Shown here: in pieces, positions 1-11,078 of the stretch
How the letters are laid out: the number at the start of each line of letters is the position of its first letter
Numbering within the stretch: the stretch's first letter is position 1
Origin: Mycobacterium genavense ATCC 51234
Lineage (GTDB): Bacteria; Actinomycetota; Actinomycetes; Mycobacteriales; Mycobacteriaceae
Reading direction: 5' to 3'
Assembly: GCF_000526915.1 (NCBI RefSeq)
Contig: NZ_JAGZ01000006.1
Span: 124,001 to 188,000 of the forward strand
Length of the DNA stretch: 64,000 bases
The notes under the pieces: model-generated
What the model saw: only the letters and a program-made list of their open reading frames with translations
Told to the model about the DNA's origin: nothing
Databases searched by the model: none
Position numbers and translations under genes: made by a program

Positions 1-550
1 GACAGCTCGCCACTTGCCCGGTCACTCATATTGTGTTGACGCACAAGCACTTCGACCATGTGCTGGGTTCTTCGTTTTTCACCGACGCCGAATCTACTGC
101 GCACCCGAGGTTGTCGACTACCTGACATCGGCGCACGACCAGATTCGCGCCGACGCGCTCGGTTGTGGCGCGGACGCCGCCGAAATCGACCGGGCAATCG
201 CCGCGCTGCGCCCGCCGCAGCGCGGGCGCTACGACGCCGTCATCGACCTCGGCGACCGCGACGTGCGGGTCACCCACCCGGGTCGCGGCCACACCACGTC
301 GGACCTGATCGTCGTGGTGCCCGGGTTGGACGAACGCGACCAGCACGTGGTGTTCACCGGCGACCTCGTCGAAGAGTCCGCCGACCCGGCCATCGATGCC
401 GACTCCGATGTGGCGGCCTGGCCCGCGACTCTCGATCGGGTGCGGGCGATCGGCGGGCACGACGCGCTCTACGTGCCGGGCCACGGGAAGACCGTCGACG
501 CCGCCTTCATCGGCCGCCAGCGGGCCTGGTTACAACGGCAGTCGTGCTAG
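1..550 (+). pseudogene. MBL-fold metallo-hydrolase, 3' part, frameshifted
   Basis: The gene enters from outside the window. Bases 24-92 encode the zinc-binding signature as LTHKHFDHVLGSS (HxHxDH type). The reading frame then changes near base 91, where GAATC stands for an expected GAAATC, and continues as IYCAPEVVDYL to a TAG at 548-550. The second part carries HPGRGHTTSDL (metal-ligand His), FTGDLVEES (bridging Asp) and VPGHGK (C-terminal His). Together this is a complete metallo-beta-lactamase-fold core, like the hydrolases with glyoxalase II-like or SoxH-like folds; the substrate is unknown. The single lost A sits in a short A run, so a sequencing error is as likely as a real mutation. Confidence 0.75.
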
Positions 551-969
551 GCGGTCGCGCCGGTGCAGGCGGCGAGCAGCGCACCTCGCTGGTCGGGGCC
601 CGAGTCCCAACGGCGTGAACGACAGCGCATACCAACGCTCGTACCGTAATTCCGTCTGCACCTGACCGACCGTACTCGCGGTTTGCTGACGAGGGTGGCA
701 TTCTTTTCATTCACCCGCCTATGCAGTTTGCTGGATCGGCCCCGGCCGCCGTGGGCCGCCAAACCGTCTCGCGAGTGCTCACGAAAACCATTGCGCCACA
801 ACGATTTCGACATATGCCACGGACATTCCCGGCTGAGGCGCCCAAAGTACACCGTGTGGCAACGGGTTTGCCCCGGCTCGGCATTCGGCCAAGTAACGAT
901 GATTGAAATCCCGGGTCCGGGGATAGACTCACGATCAGCGCAATCGTGCTGGAAGGGGAGCATAAAGCC
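551..969. other. Intergenic region with the aceA promoter
   Basis: I see no coding signal in these 419 bases on either strand; the long antisense reading frame here is a GC-driven shadow of aceA. A weak sigma-A-like pair lies close to aceA: TTGAAA at 903-908 and TAGACT at 924-929, 15 bases apart, with the small palindrome CCCGGGTCCGGG at 910-921 between them. A Shine-Dalgarno-like GAAGGGGAG precedes the aceA ATG. The promoter call is tentative. Confidence 0.35.
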
Positions 970-3277
970 ATGGCCATCATCGACGCGGACACCGAGGTCC
1001 CCGCACCGGTCGACGAAGACGTCGCCGCCACGCAGCGCTACTTCGACGATCCACGCTTCGCCGGAAAGATTCGCCTGTACACGGCGCGCCAGGTAGTAGA
1101 GCAGCGCGGCACGATACCGACCGATTACACCGTGGCTCGCAAAGCCGCGGAGGCCTTCTATCCCCGCCTGCGCGAACTGTTCGCGGCGAAGAAGAGCATC
1201 ACCACCTTCGGCCCCTACTCGCCGGGGCAGGCCGTGAGCATGAAACGAATGGGTATCGAGGGCATCTACCTCGGCGGCTGGGCAACCTCGGCGAAGGGGT
1301 CCACCACCGAAGACCCGGGGCCCGACCTGGCCAGCTATCCGCTGAGCCAGGTGCCCGAGGATGCCGCGGTGCTGGTGCGCGCGCTGCTGACCGCGGACCG
1401 CAATCAGCAGTATCAGCGGCTGCACATGAGCGAGCAGCAACGCGCGACGGCCAAGGAGTACGACTACCGGCCGTTCATCATCGCCGACGCCGACACCGGC
1501 CACGGCGGTGACCCGCACGTGCGCAACCTGGTGCGCCGATTCGTGGAAGCCGGCGTGCCCGGCTACCACATCGAAGACCAGCGTCCGGGCACCAAGAAGT
1601 GCGGCCATCAGGGCGGCAAGGTCTTGGTGCCGTCCGACGAACAGATCAAGCGCCTCAACGCCGCCCGCTTCCAGCTCGACATCATGCGGGTGCCGGGCAT
1701 CATCGTCGCGCGTACCGACGCCGAGGCGGCAAACCTGATCGACAGCAACTCCGACGAGCGCGACCAGGCGTTCCTGCTCGGGGCGACCAACTTGGACATT
1801 CCGTCCTACAAGGCCTGTTTCCTGGCGCTGCTGCGGCGCTTCTACGAGCTGGGCGTCAAGGAGCTCAACGGTCATCTTCTCTACGCGCTGGCCGACAGCG
1901 AGTACGGCATCACCAACGCGCGGCTCGAGCGGCAGGGGATCCTGGGCCTGGTCTCCGACGCGGTCAACCAATGGCGGCAGAACGGACAAGACTCGATCGA
2001 CGACCTGTTCGACCAGGTCGAGTCGCGGTTCGTGGCAGCCTGGGAAGACGATGCCGGTCTGATGACCTACGCCGACGCCGTGGCCGAAGTGTTGGCGTTC
2101 GGCGAAAGCGAACACGACGAACCGGCGACCATGAGCCCCGACGAGTGGCGCAAGTTCGCCGCGCGGACGTTGCATTACGCGGCGCGCGAGAAGGCCCGGG
2201 AGCTGGGCGCCACGCCGGACTGGAGCCCCGAGCTGGCCAGGACGCCCGAGGGTTACTACCAGGTGCGCGGCGGGATTCCGTACGCGATCGCCAAATCGCT
2301 GGCGGCGGCTCCGTTCGCCGACATCCTCTGGATGGAGACCAAGACCGCGGACCTGGCCGACGCCAAGCAATTCGCCGATGCGATCCATGCCGAGTTCCCC
2401 GACCAGATGCTGGCCTACAACCTGTCGCCGTCCTTCAACTGGGACACCACCGGCATGAGCGACGAGGAGATGAAGCGTTTCCCCGAAGAACTCGGCAAGA
2501 TGGGCTTCGTCTTCAACTTCATCACCTACGGCGGCCACCAGGCCACCAGATCGACGGTGTGGCCGCCGAGGAGTTCGCCGCCAACCTGCGCCAGGACGGG
2601 ATGCTGGTGCTGGCCCGGCTGCAGCGCAAGATACGCCTGGTCGAGTCGCCGTACCGGACCCCGCAGACACTGGTCGGCGGCCAGCGCAGCGACGCCGCGC
2701 TGGCCGCGTCGTCGGGCCGCACCGCGACGACCAAGGCGATGGGCAAGGGCTCGACGCACCACCAGCATCTGGTGCAGACCGAGGTGCCGAAGAAGCTGCT
2801 GGAGAAGTGGCTGGCCCTGTGGAGCGAGCACTACCAGCCGGGCGAGAAACTTCGGGTCACGCTGCGGCCTCGCCGCGCCGGCTCGGACGTGCTGGAACTC
2901 GCGATCAGGGGCGAGGGCTCGGACTCGCAAGAGCCGCTGGCCAACGTCTTCGTCGACCCGATCAAGGACCGGCACGGCCGCAGCATCCTGCAAGTGCGTG
3001 ACCAGAACACCTTCAGCGAGAAGCTGCGCCAGAAGCGACTGATGACGCTAATCCACCTCTGGCTGGTGCATCGCTTCAAGGCCGACGCGGTCTACTACGT
3101 CACGCCCACCGAGGACAACCTGTATCAGACCGAGAAGATGAGTCCCACGGGATCTTCAGCGAGGTCTACCCCGAGGTCGGCGAGATCATCGTCGCCGAGG
3201 TGAACAAGCCGCGCATCGCCGATCTGCTCAAGGCCGATCGGGTGGCGCTGCGGAAGCTGATCACCAAGGAAGACTAG
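970..3277 (+). pseudogene. aceA: Isocitrate lyase 2 (ICL2), two frameshifts
   Basis: Isocitrate lyase splits isocitrate into succinate and glyoxylate (glyoxylate shunt) and also acts as methylisocitrate lyase in mycobacteria growing on fatty acids. The ATG at 970 follows GAAGGGGAG. The catalytic KKCGH motif is present with Cys at about residue 211, and the long form (about 767 residues) matches the ICL2 of M. tuberculosis Rv1915/Rv1916. The frame breaks first at 2534-2549, where GCCACCAG is present twice in tandem (+8), and again near 3141, where one A of an expected ATGAAGTCC is missing. The last frame ends in ITKED-TAG at 3275-3277. In strain H37Rv the same gene is also split by a frameshift, but at a different place. 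If the lesions are real, the N-terminal 525 residues, with the active-site Cys, could still be made. Confidence 0.9.
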
Positions 3278-3309
3278 TCATCTCCGCGTAGCCGCGAGAG
3301 CCTCCATGC

Positions 3310-4258
3310 GTGGTCCGCTGCCGCTGCACCGGGGTCATCTCGCTTTCCTACCACAATCCGCTGTGGGTCGCCGACCGGCTGATGATGCTGGACCACCTAC
3401 GGCCGGGTGATCGGCGGGGTGGGTCCCGGCTCGCTGCCCAGCGACTCGTCGATGATCGGCCTGACCCCGACCGACACCCGGGAACTGCTGGACACCAACC
3501 TCGACATCGTGGTGCGACTGCTGCGCGGAGAAACGGTGAGCGCCAAGACCCCGACGCACGAACTCCACAATGCCAAGCTGCAACTCGCCCCGTACTCCGA
3601 CGGCGGGGTTCCGTTGGCAGTGGCCGCGGTCGCGTCCCCGACCGGTGCGCGGCTGGCCGGCCGGCACGGCATCGGCCTGCTCTCGATCGGCGCGACGCTG
3701 ACGATCGAAGGCTTCAACGCGCTGCAATATCACTGGGACATCGAGAAGAGGGGGCCGCGACGTACGGCACCACCGTCGACCGCAAGAACTGGAGCCTGGT
3801 CTCGCTGTTCCACATCGCCGAGACGGAAAAGCAGGCCCGCGAAGACGTGAAGTTCGGGATGGAGCCATGGTTCCGCTACTTCCAGAAGGTGGCCGCGTTC
3901 CCGCAGATGACGATGCCGGGTGAGCAGATCGACGAGATGATCGACGTCATCAACGGCAACGGCGCCGGGGTGATCGGCACGCCCGAGCAGGCGCGCGCAG
4001 GTGCAGCGGATGTGGGACCAATCCGGCGGATTCGGCTGCGTGCTGCAGATGGGCCACGAGTGGGCCAACCCGGCCGCCACCAAGCGGTCCGCCGAGTTGT
4101 TCGCCGCCGAGGTGATGCCGCACTTCCAGGGTCAGGCGCAGCCCACGCTGGATGCCGCCGCACGCGCCAGCGAAGCGCGCGAGGGGCTGGCGGAGTCGCA
4201 GAACCAGGCCGTCGAGCACATGACCAAGAAGTACCAGGACGAGCTCAACGCCAAGTAG
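3310..4258 (+). pseudogene. LLM-class flavin oxidoreductase, 5'-truncated, three frameshifts
   Basis: A luciferase-like (F420- or FMN-dependent) oxidoreductase remnant. Readable pieces in order are ISLSYHNPLWVADRLMMLDH, GRVIGGVGPGSLPSDSS, RKNWSLVSLFHIAETEKQ and GGFGCVLQMGHEWAN, ending in QDELNAK-TAG. About 80 N-terminal residues are absent: the family-typical start and the EHH-type active-site strand are missing, and the remnant begins only 32 bases after the aceA stop. Frame changes occur near 3397 (loss between CACCT repeats), 3752 and 3992 (loss inside a GC dinucleotide run). The 3' end overlaps the convergent monooxygenase gene by 14 bases. It is almost certainly non-functional. Confidence 0.8.
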
Positions 4259-5816
4259 GCCCGCCCAGTCCGAACCACCGCGTCAGCACTCGGCGAAGTT
4301 CCTCGACGTCCGGCGCTGCCCCCGAGGATGCCCACGCCACGTAGCCGTCGGGGCGCACCAGCAGCGCGGTGGCGGGCACCCCGCGGTCCGGCCGTCCGCC
4401 GGCGACGGTGAGCTGGCCGGCGGCGTCGGCAACCGCGGCGGCCACGCAGCCGGAATCGGTGAGATCGACAAGTAGCGGTCGTCCGGTGCGGGCCAGCTCC
4501 GCCACCCGTGTCGTCGCGCCGTCGTTCGTCACGCCGAAGTCGGGCACCCAGCGCCCGGTCAGCGGATGCGCGTCGGGGTCTGTGCCGTACCGGTTTTCGG
4601 CCCCGGATATCAGGTCGCCGAGCCGCCGGGCGATCCCGGAATCGGTGAGCAGCTCGGAGAAGAGCTGCCGCAACGCGGTGACCTCGGGCCCGGGCCGCAC
4701 CAGGGCCAGCTGCGCGCGGCTGTGCATGATGACCCGCTCGGCGGCCGGCCGGCGCTCCGCCTCGTAGCTGGCGAGCAATTCGGGCTCGACACGTCCGCGC
4801 AACACCGCGGCGAGCTTCCAGCCGAGATTCACCGCATCCTGCAGCCCCAGGTTGAGTCCCGGCCCACCCATCGGGGAGTGGACATGCGCGGCATCGCCGA
4901 CCAAGATCACCCGTCCCGTTTGATACCGCGACGCGATCCGCGAATTGATCCCGCGGAATCTGCGCAGATCCAGCGGCGCGTCGGGCGACACGGGCCGCAG
5001 CGGCACGTCGGCACCGAGCACCCGCTTGGCGCTGGCCTCCAGTTCGGCCAGGCTCATCGGCGGTTGGTCGTCGGCATCGTCGGGGGGTTCCTCGCGGGCC
5101 GCTCGATCCAGCTCGAAGACGATCATCGCCGCCCGGCCACCGAGCGCGCCGTAGGCGAAGACGCCCTGATCGGTCCGATGGAACTGCAGCGGCGGCACCC
5201 GGCCGAACCCGGGAATATCCAGTCCGCCGCTGACCGGGTCGATCCAGTTCGCGGGCGGGAGCACGTCGAAGCCCATCCGGGCGACCAGGTCATGCGACGA
5301 CATACCCGGGAACTCGATACCGGCCAGCTTGCGGGTCATGCTGGCGCCGCCGTCGGCGCCGATCAGGTATTTGGCCCGCAGTCGATGGGTGCCGGCCGGC
5401 CCGGCGACAGCGATCGTGACGCCGTCGGCGTCCTGGTCGAACCCGGTCAGCGCGTGACCCCAGCGAATGTCGGCGCCGAGTTCGACGGCCCGATCGGCAA
5501 GCGCCTGAACCAGCCGGGACTGCTGGACGGGCAGCAAGTAGACCTGCGAGTCGATCATCGACGTCAGGTCCAGCGGGAAGGCCGCAAACATCGGGCGAGG
5601 GTTGAGGCGGAGCGGTTCCGTGCTCCCCGACAGCGGGCCGTACAGCCCGCGATGGTCCAGGATCCGAACCCCTTGGCCGATAACGCCGTTGGCTCGCCGC
5701 AGGGGATTGGGCCCGGGCATCGGGTCCAGCACCACCGGCCGGATCCCGTTCAATCCTAGCTCGCTGGCCAGCATCAGCCCGTTGGGACCGCCACCGGCGA
5801 CGACGACGTCAATCAC
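4245..5816 (-). CDS. FAD-dependent aromatic hydroxylase (PheA/TfdB/Rox type)
   Basis: An intact 523-residue flavoprotein monooxygenase starting at a GTG (5814-5816). It has the N-terminal Rossmann motif VVAGGGPNGLMLASELG, the mid-protein DG motif YLIGADGGASMTRKLAG, and the C-terminal FAD ribityl motif GDAAHVHSPMGGPGLNLG. The thioredoxin-like tail ends LLVRPDGYVAWAS, as in phenol hydroxylases and rifampicin or tetracycline monooxygenases. It probably hydroxylates an aromatic or polyketide-like substrate using NAD(P)H and O2. A role in drug inactivation is possible but cannot be read from sequence. It is convergent with the decayed LLM gene and stands alone. Confidence 0.85.
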   Translation of the reverse strand: MIDVVVAGGGPNGLMLASELGLNGIRPVVLDPMPGPNPLRRANGVIGQGVRILDHRGLYGPLSGSTEPLRLNPRPMFAAFPLDLTSMIDSQVYLLPVQQSRLVQALADRAVELGADIRWGHALTGFDQDADGVTIAVAGPAGTHRLRAKYLIGADGGASMTRKLAGIEFPGMSSHDLVARMGFDVLPPANWIDPVSGGLDIPGFGRVPPLQFHRTDQGVFAYGALGGRAAMIVFELDRAAREEPPDDADDQPPMSLAELEASAKRVLGADVPLRPVSPDAPLDLRRFRGINSRIASRYQTGRVILVGDAAHVHSPMGGPGLNLGLQDAVNLGWKLAAVLRGRVEPELLASYEAERRPAAERVIMHSRAQLALVRPGPEVTALRQLFSELLTDSGIARRLGDLISGAENRYGTDPDAHPLTGRWVPDFGVTNDGATTRVAELARTGRPLLVDLTDSGCVAAAVADAAGQLTVAGGRPDRGVPATALLVRPDGYVAWASSGAAPDVEELRRVLTRWFGLGGPTWR

Positions 5817-5912
5817 TCAGGCCAGCTTAGTAGTTGGGGGAGTGGGCCGACGAACACCGACTCGACTGACAGCGGCTTTTCCTGTTGCGGCGCTGGCCGC
5901 TTGGCAGGTCGC

Positions 5913-6377
5913 CTAGCGGGCGCCGCGCGATTCGCGGTCGGCCGCCTTCACCAGCCGATCCGCAAGCAGCTTGACCGCACCGCCCAGCGCGGCCCGCGTC
6001 GCCGGGCCGGTTCCGCGAACTCGCTCGACGAACGAACCCGACCACCGGATGTCGGTGCCGCCGGCCGCGTTCGGCGTCAAGACCACCTCGCCGCGGTAAT
6101 CCTTGGCGGGGGACGGCCCGATCAGCTTGTAGACCTGCCGGCGATCCTGCTCGTATTTCACGATCTCCTCCCGGGCCAGCATCGGGGGCATCCCGATCTT
6201 GCGGATCGCGCCGACACCGCCCGGCGCCGGATCGCCGTGGCGCGCCCAGCTCGAATGCATCACCATCGGCTTGGCCCAGCTCGACCAGCTCGCACCATCG
6301 GCCAGCAGCCGGAACACCGTGGCGGCCGGCGCGTCACTGGTCCGGTTGATCTCGAACGAAAACTTGCGACCCGACAT
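5913..6377 (-). CDS. SRPBCC (Polyketide_cyc2/START-like) protein
   Basis: A 154-residue single-domain protein beginning MSGRKFSFEINRTSDAPAAT; this internal ATG (6375-6377) is preferred over the upstream GTG because the SRPBCC fold starts right there. Features include VFRLLADGASWSSWAKPM and WSGSFVERVRG, typical of lipid- or polyketide-binding helix-grip proteins. Length and position match M. tuberculosis Rv1919c (154 aa). The gene is divergent from the lipoprotein gene, sharing about 88 bases of promoter region. The ligand is unknown. Confidence 0.8.
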   Translation of the reverse strand: MSGRKFSFEINRTSDAPAATVFRLLADGASWSSWAKPMVMHSSWARHGDPAPGGVGAIRKIGMPPMLAREEIVKYEQDRRQVYKLIGPSPAKDYRGEVVLTPNAAGGTDIRWSGSFVERVRGTGPATRAALGGAVKLLADRLVKAADRESRGAR

Positions 6378-6465
6378 AGCCGCGTACCCTACCGCCTCGA
6401 GACACGGACTCGGGCCGATGGACGAGCGGTAGTGAATACCGTCCGGAGCCGCCATCATTCACGGT

Positions 6466-7546
6466 ATGGCGAAACGGCCGGTGTTCCTTCTCGCGATCGT
6501 GTTGTTGCTCGGCGCCTGCGGTCAGCCTGCACCGAAAACCACCTCCGCCGGCCCGGTCAACATCGACGCCGCGATGGCGGGCAGCCAGAAAGTGCTGGAT
6601 GACGCCATCGACGAAGGGGCGGCCGGCTGTTCGGCCGCGGTGGGCGTCAAGGGTGCGGTCGCCTGGACCGGGGTGCGCGGCCTGGCCGATCTGACCACCG
6701 AGGCCCCGCTCACTCCCGACACGGTCTTCGATCGCGTCGGTGTCCAAGCAGTTCACCGCCACCGCGCTGCTGTTGCTGGTCGATGCCCGCAAGCTGACGC
6801 TCGACGACCCCCTGTCCCCACATCTGGCCGAACTGCCGGCGTGGGCCGGCAGCGTCAACGTCGGACAACTGATGCACCAGACCAGCGGCATCCCCGACTA
6901 CGTGGAACTACTCGAGGCGCAGGGGTTCGCCTTCGGCGACCGCACCACCCAGGAGCAAGCGGTGCGAGCCGTGGCCGCCATGCCGAAGCTGACGTTTCCG
7001 CCCGGCTCCCAGTTCGAATACTCGAACTCCAACTACTTGCTGCTCGGCGAGATCGTCCGCCGAGTTTCGGCCGAACCGTTGCCGCAGTTTCTTGCCGAAC
7101 AGATCTCCCGTCCGCTCGGCCTGGCCATGGTGGTGGATCCGACCGGACAAATTCCCGGCAAGGCCGTCGACTACGAAGCGGACAGCGACGACTACCACGC
7201 CACCACGACCGGCTGGGAGCAGGTCGGTGACGGCGGCATCCAGACCACGCCCACCCAACTGGTCCGGTGGGCCGACAACTATCGAACCGGCCGCGTCGGC
7301 GGCGCGTCCTTGCTCGACGCGCAGCTGCGCTGGGCGGTGCCCACCGATCCGGGCGACGGTGACAAGCACGGCGCGGGAATCTTCCTGCTGGCCAACGGAA
7401 CCCTCGACCACGATGGCGAATGGGGCGGTTTCGTCTCGGCGTTTCGGGTGAGCAAGGACCGGACCACGTCCGTCGCGATCAGCTGCAACGCCGACGAGCA
7501 ATACCTGGAAACCCTGGCCGGTTCCATAGCGAAGCTCTGGATGTAG
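6466..7546 (+). pseudogene. Serine beta-lactamase-fold lipoprotein (Rv1922-like), one frameshift
   Basis: A secreted class C beta-lactamase/DD-peptidase-fold hydrolase. The N-terminus has a hydrophobic signal and the lipobox LLGAC (Cys18), so it should be lipid-anchored at the outer face of the membrane. Catalytic motifs are SVSKQF (Ser-x-x-Lys), FEYSNSNY (Tyr-x-Asn) and HDGEWGG (KTG equivalent). The frame changes near 6730, just before the SxxK motif, consistent with a 2-base loss (TTCGATCGCG for an expected TTCGAxATCGCG). The order and type match M. tuberculosis Rv1922. It may be an esterase or peptidase rather than a beta-lactamase. Confidence 0.8.
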
Positions 7547-7571
7547 TGTGCGCCAACGCTTTTGGTGAGGA

Positions 7572-9121
7572 TCAGGCGAGGGCTGTGACACCGGTGACGG
7601 TGCGCCCGTCCTCCAACTCGACGGTGGTCACTGCCATCGGCGCGGTCAGGGCCGCGGCGAAGCGGCCCAGGCCGGCTTCGGAGATACGGAACAGTTCGCC
7701 GCGACGGCCGTCGGTCGTCCAGATCTGCTCGGCAAACCGCGCGCCGAGTTGCTCGCGCAGCCAGTGCTGCGGCTGACCCCGCAGATGGGCGCCGAATACC
7801 GCCAGCTCGACCCCGGTTCTGGCCAACAGTCCCGACGAAGCGCCGATCAATCGGGCACCGAGGTCGGCGGCGACTTGGTCGGCGAAGGCGGGAACGACGA
7901 TCGTCACCGCAAACGGAGTGCCCGCCGCTGTCGGCGCGACCGGAACCGTGACCGCGGCCATGTCGAGCAGATTGCAGAAATTGGTGTACGTGCCCATGCG
8001 GCGGCTGATCCCGACGGGGTCGACACCCACCGCGCTCAGCGTGGGATGTTCGGTGGTGGTGGGCAACAGCAATGCGTCGAAATCGTCGAGCAGCCCGGCC
8101 GTCTGCGCCCGCGCGCGTGCCAACGCGTCAAGGTCGGCGGCGAAGGCGGGACCGCTGACCTGGCGCGCCGCGGAAATGATCGACGCGACAACGAGATCCG
8201 CGCTCGCCGGTACGGTGTCGAGAAAATCGCCGACGGCCGCGTATCGTTCGGCGACGATCGCGCCATCGTAGAGCAGCAGCGCGGCGTCCAGCAGAGCGGA
8301 GATGTCGATCGCCTCGACGTTCAGGCCGGCGTCGACCGCGGTGCGCACGGACTGTTCGAATGCCTCGCGATAGGCAGGGCTGAGTGCGGCGAGGTTCGCG
8401 GCTTCCGGGATCGCCAGCCGTGCCACACCCGGGGCGGCGAGGCGAACGTCGGCCGGCCAGGGGCGGCTGCGGGGGTCGCGCGGATCCGGTCCGGCCATCA
8501 CGGCGACCGCCGCAGCGGCCAGGGAAAGGTCGGCCGCCAGCACGCCGACGGCGTCATAGCTGGCGCAGGCCGGGACGACGCCGTGGGTGGGGATGAGGCC
8601 GAGGGTGGGCTTGATGCCGACCAGACCGTTGAGTGCGGCGGGCACCCGGATCGATCCGGCGGTGTCGGTGCCGACACCGATGTCGACGATGCCCAGCGCC
8701 ACGGCGACCGCGGAGCCGGAGCTCGACCCTCCCGAGACCAGGTCCGGGCAACGCGAATTGCGCACAGCGCCATAGGGACTGCGGGTACCGGCCCGAATTG
8801 GTCGAGGTTGGTCTTGCCGAGCACGACGGCCCCGGCGTCGCGGAGCCGGTCGATCGCGACCGCGGTGGCGGTCGGTCGGTAGGCGAACTCGCGGCATCCC
8901 GCGGTGGTCGGGAGCCCCGCCACGTCGATGTTGTCCTTGACCGCAACCACCCGCCCTGCCAGGGGCAGGCGCTCTCCCGCGGCGAGGCGTTCTTCGACGG
9001 CCGCGGCGTCGCTGAGCACATCGGCCTGTTCTATCAGCGTGATCCAGACCTCGGGCCGGTCCACCTCCGCGAGGGTGCGGTACGCGGCCGTCACCCGCGC
9101 GCTGGGCGCCGACGATGTCAC
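7572..9121 (-). pseudogene. atzF: Allophanate hydrolase-type amidase, one frameshift
   Basis: An amidase-signature enzyme. The catalytic Lys is in VKDNIDVAG, the second Lys/Ser region in GGSSSGSAVAVALG, and the nucleophile Ser in GTDTAGSIRVPAALNG. A C-terminal extension (AVFGAHLRGQPQHWLREQLG and following) is the small second domain of AtzF/DUR1,2-type allophanate hydrolases, which split allophanate to CO2 and ammonia. The frame shifts near 8785, between NLDQFGPVPA and GTRSPYGAVRN. Its start overlaps the stop of the upstream AtoE gene (ATGA), so the two form an operon. No urea carboxylase partner is in the window, so the true substrate may be another amide. Confidence 0.75.
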
Positions 9122-10524
9122 AAGACGTGCGGCGCGACGAGGACCGCGGCCCCGGACACCGCGAAACCGATCAGGAACGCGATGACCGTAAAGCCCATCA
9201 TTTGGCGCACGTTGAGCTTCGCGATCGCCAGCACGGGCAGCAGCCAGAACGGCTGAATTATGTTCGCGACACCCTCTCCGACCGCCACCGACATCGAGAT
9301 CAGGCCAAGATATGCCGCCGAATGCTGGTCGATGGCCAGCGCGGAGCCGACCGCGATCGGCCCCTGCACCGCCCAGTGCCCGCCGCCGGATGGGACGAAT
9401 AGTGAAATGACAACGGAGCCAACGAATGTCAGGAATGGCAACGTGTATTGATCCGCGCCGCGCACCAGGGCCTCGGCCAGCACCGTCTGCAGCGCCCGAC
9501 CCGATCCTGCCGGCAGGTATCCCAGCAGGCCGGCGATTCCACCGTACAGCGGATACTGCAGCAGCAATGGGCCGGACACTTTCGCCGCGCCGGAAAACGC
9601 GCGGATGAAGCGAATCGGTGTGCCGTGCAGCAACGCGCTGGTGACGGTGAACAACATGATCATCGACGAGATGTTCAGCGCGAAGCCGCTCAGCACGAAA
9701 TACGTTATGCCCGCGGCGAATACCAGTACGTTGAGAATCCAGAGGTTCTCCAGGCGCTCGGCGAACGTTTGTGGTCCCTGCGGCGGATCCGGTACGGGCT
9801 CTTCGTCGAAGACCGCGGGATCGGGTTCGAGGCTTTCATCTGGTTCCATCCGCCAGATCGTGACGGCGACCAGTGCGACCATCGCGATGACGGCGAGCCA
9901 ACTGTAGGGCTGGAACATCGTCCACCGCAGCGGCACGATCATTCCGGTCATCTTGTGAAGGACGTTGATGGGGCTGGTCGTATCGGTGTTGGCCAGCGCG
10001 ATCGACGACGAAAATCCCTGCGTTCACACCAGATAGCCCATGAACCCGGTCGCGATCAAATAGCCGAAATGCGCATGGGGAAGCCGCTTTGCGACCTGAC
10101 GCGCCACCAGCGCACCGGCCACCAGGCCCAGGCCCCAGTTCAGCAACGAGAAGACGCTGCTGACGCCGAAACATAGCAGCGCTCCCTGCAGCTGGGTGGT
10201 CGGCTTGCTCGCGAGACGAACGATGGCCCGTTTCACGACGGGCGCCTCGGCCAGCGTGTAGCCGGTGACCAAGATCAACAGCATCTGAAACGCGCAGGTG
10301 AAGATGTTCTGCGCGCCCCACACCCCGCCGTACCACGCTTTGAGAACCCCGGTCGGCGTGGCGCCCCGGACGAGCAACGCCACGAGCGCGACCACGATCA
10401 GAGTCAAAATGACCGCGAACAAATAGGGGTCCGGCATCAACCGTTCGACATACCGGACGCAGAGCATGGTGAGCTGCTGCGTGAGGCCGCGACGTACGAC
10501 TTGTTCTTCTTTGGTGGTCGTCAT
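9118..10524 (-). pseudogene. atoE: Short-chain fatty acid transporter AtoE family, in-frame stop
   Basis: A multi-pass membrane protein of the AtoE/TIGR00366 family, which takes up short-chain fatty acids. The first 166 residues run from MTTTKEEQVVRR to GFMGYLV, followed by an in-frame TGA at 10024-10026 and then TQGFSSSIALANTD without any frame change. Family members have a Trp there (VW-x-G-G/Q-G), so TGG has become TGA. The second part has the conserved PSGGGHWAVQGP and QPFWLLP stretches. The gene ends with an ATGA overlap onto the amidase gene. Confidence 0.8.
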
Positions 10525-10607
10525 TGCCCGCCTTTACCTCGCTGCTGCGCCCGCTCTCGTTGACCGAAGCGCTCAGGTAACTCTAGATTGGTTGCCGCCG
10601 GGTGGCC

Positions 10608-10983
10608 TCAAATGAACTCGTAGACAAAGACAACGACGATTGCCACCGCCAACAGAATCAAGCTCGCGACGATGACGGCGCGCACCACACGCGACTGGCG
10701 GCCGAACCATTGCCGCAGTTGCGAAAAACGCCAATCGGTCCACGCGTAGGCGCGCGGCCCACAGCGCTTCGACCGCCAGCAAGCGGAAGGCCACCAACGG
10801 CGCGGGGATCCCGACTTCGGGAAGCAGCACGATCAACGGAATGGAGGCGACGAGCAGCATCCCGCCCAGGACGGCCAGGCCGGCCCGAATTGGCAGCGGT
10901 TTGGCCCGCCCGCGAGTGCGGTAGGCGAGCACCCGGGCCAGTGCGTCGGCGCGGGCCTCGGGGTGCTGATCGACAGAGTTCAC
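10608..10983 (-). pseudogene. Small membrane protein (Rv1924c-like), one frameshift
   Basis: A roughly 124-residue protein with two hydrophobic stretches: LAVLGGMLLVASIPLIVLL in the first half and VIVASLILLAVAIVVVFVYE at the C-terminus. A basic/aromatic linker (TDWRFSQLRQWFGRQSRVVR) lies between them. The real C-terminus is only in frame after a shift near 10750, ending at the TGA complement 10608-10610. Size, strand and the neighbouring fadD31 match Rv1924c of M. tuberculosis. Function unknown. Confidence 0.6.
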
Positions 10984-11078
10984 GGTTGCTCCTCATGGCC
11001 CCCGCGGCGGTATCGACTCGGACTCTAGCCGACGGCTGAATGCCGAGGGTGCTATCGCCGCGCACCTAGACTGCGGAT

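Noticed and set aside
547-2670. A 707-codon open frame antisense to aceA
   Set aside because: It mirrors the third-position GC bias of aceA, shows no recognisable domain, and aceA has clear family motifs on the other strand.
4566-5759. A 397-codon open frame antisense to the FAD monooxygenase
   Set aside because: Low-complexity Arg/Gly/Pro composition typical of antisense frames; the minus-strand gene has all FAD motifs.
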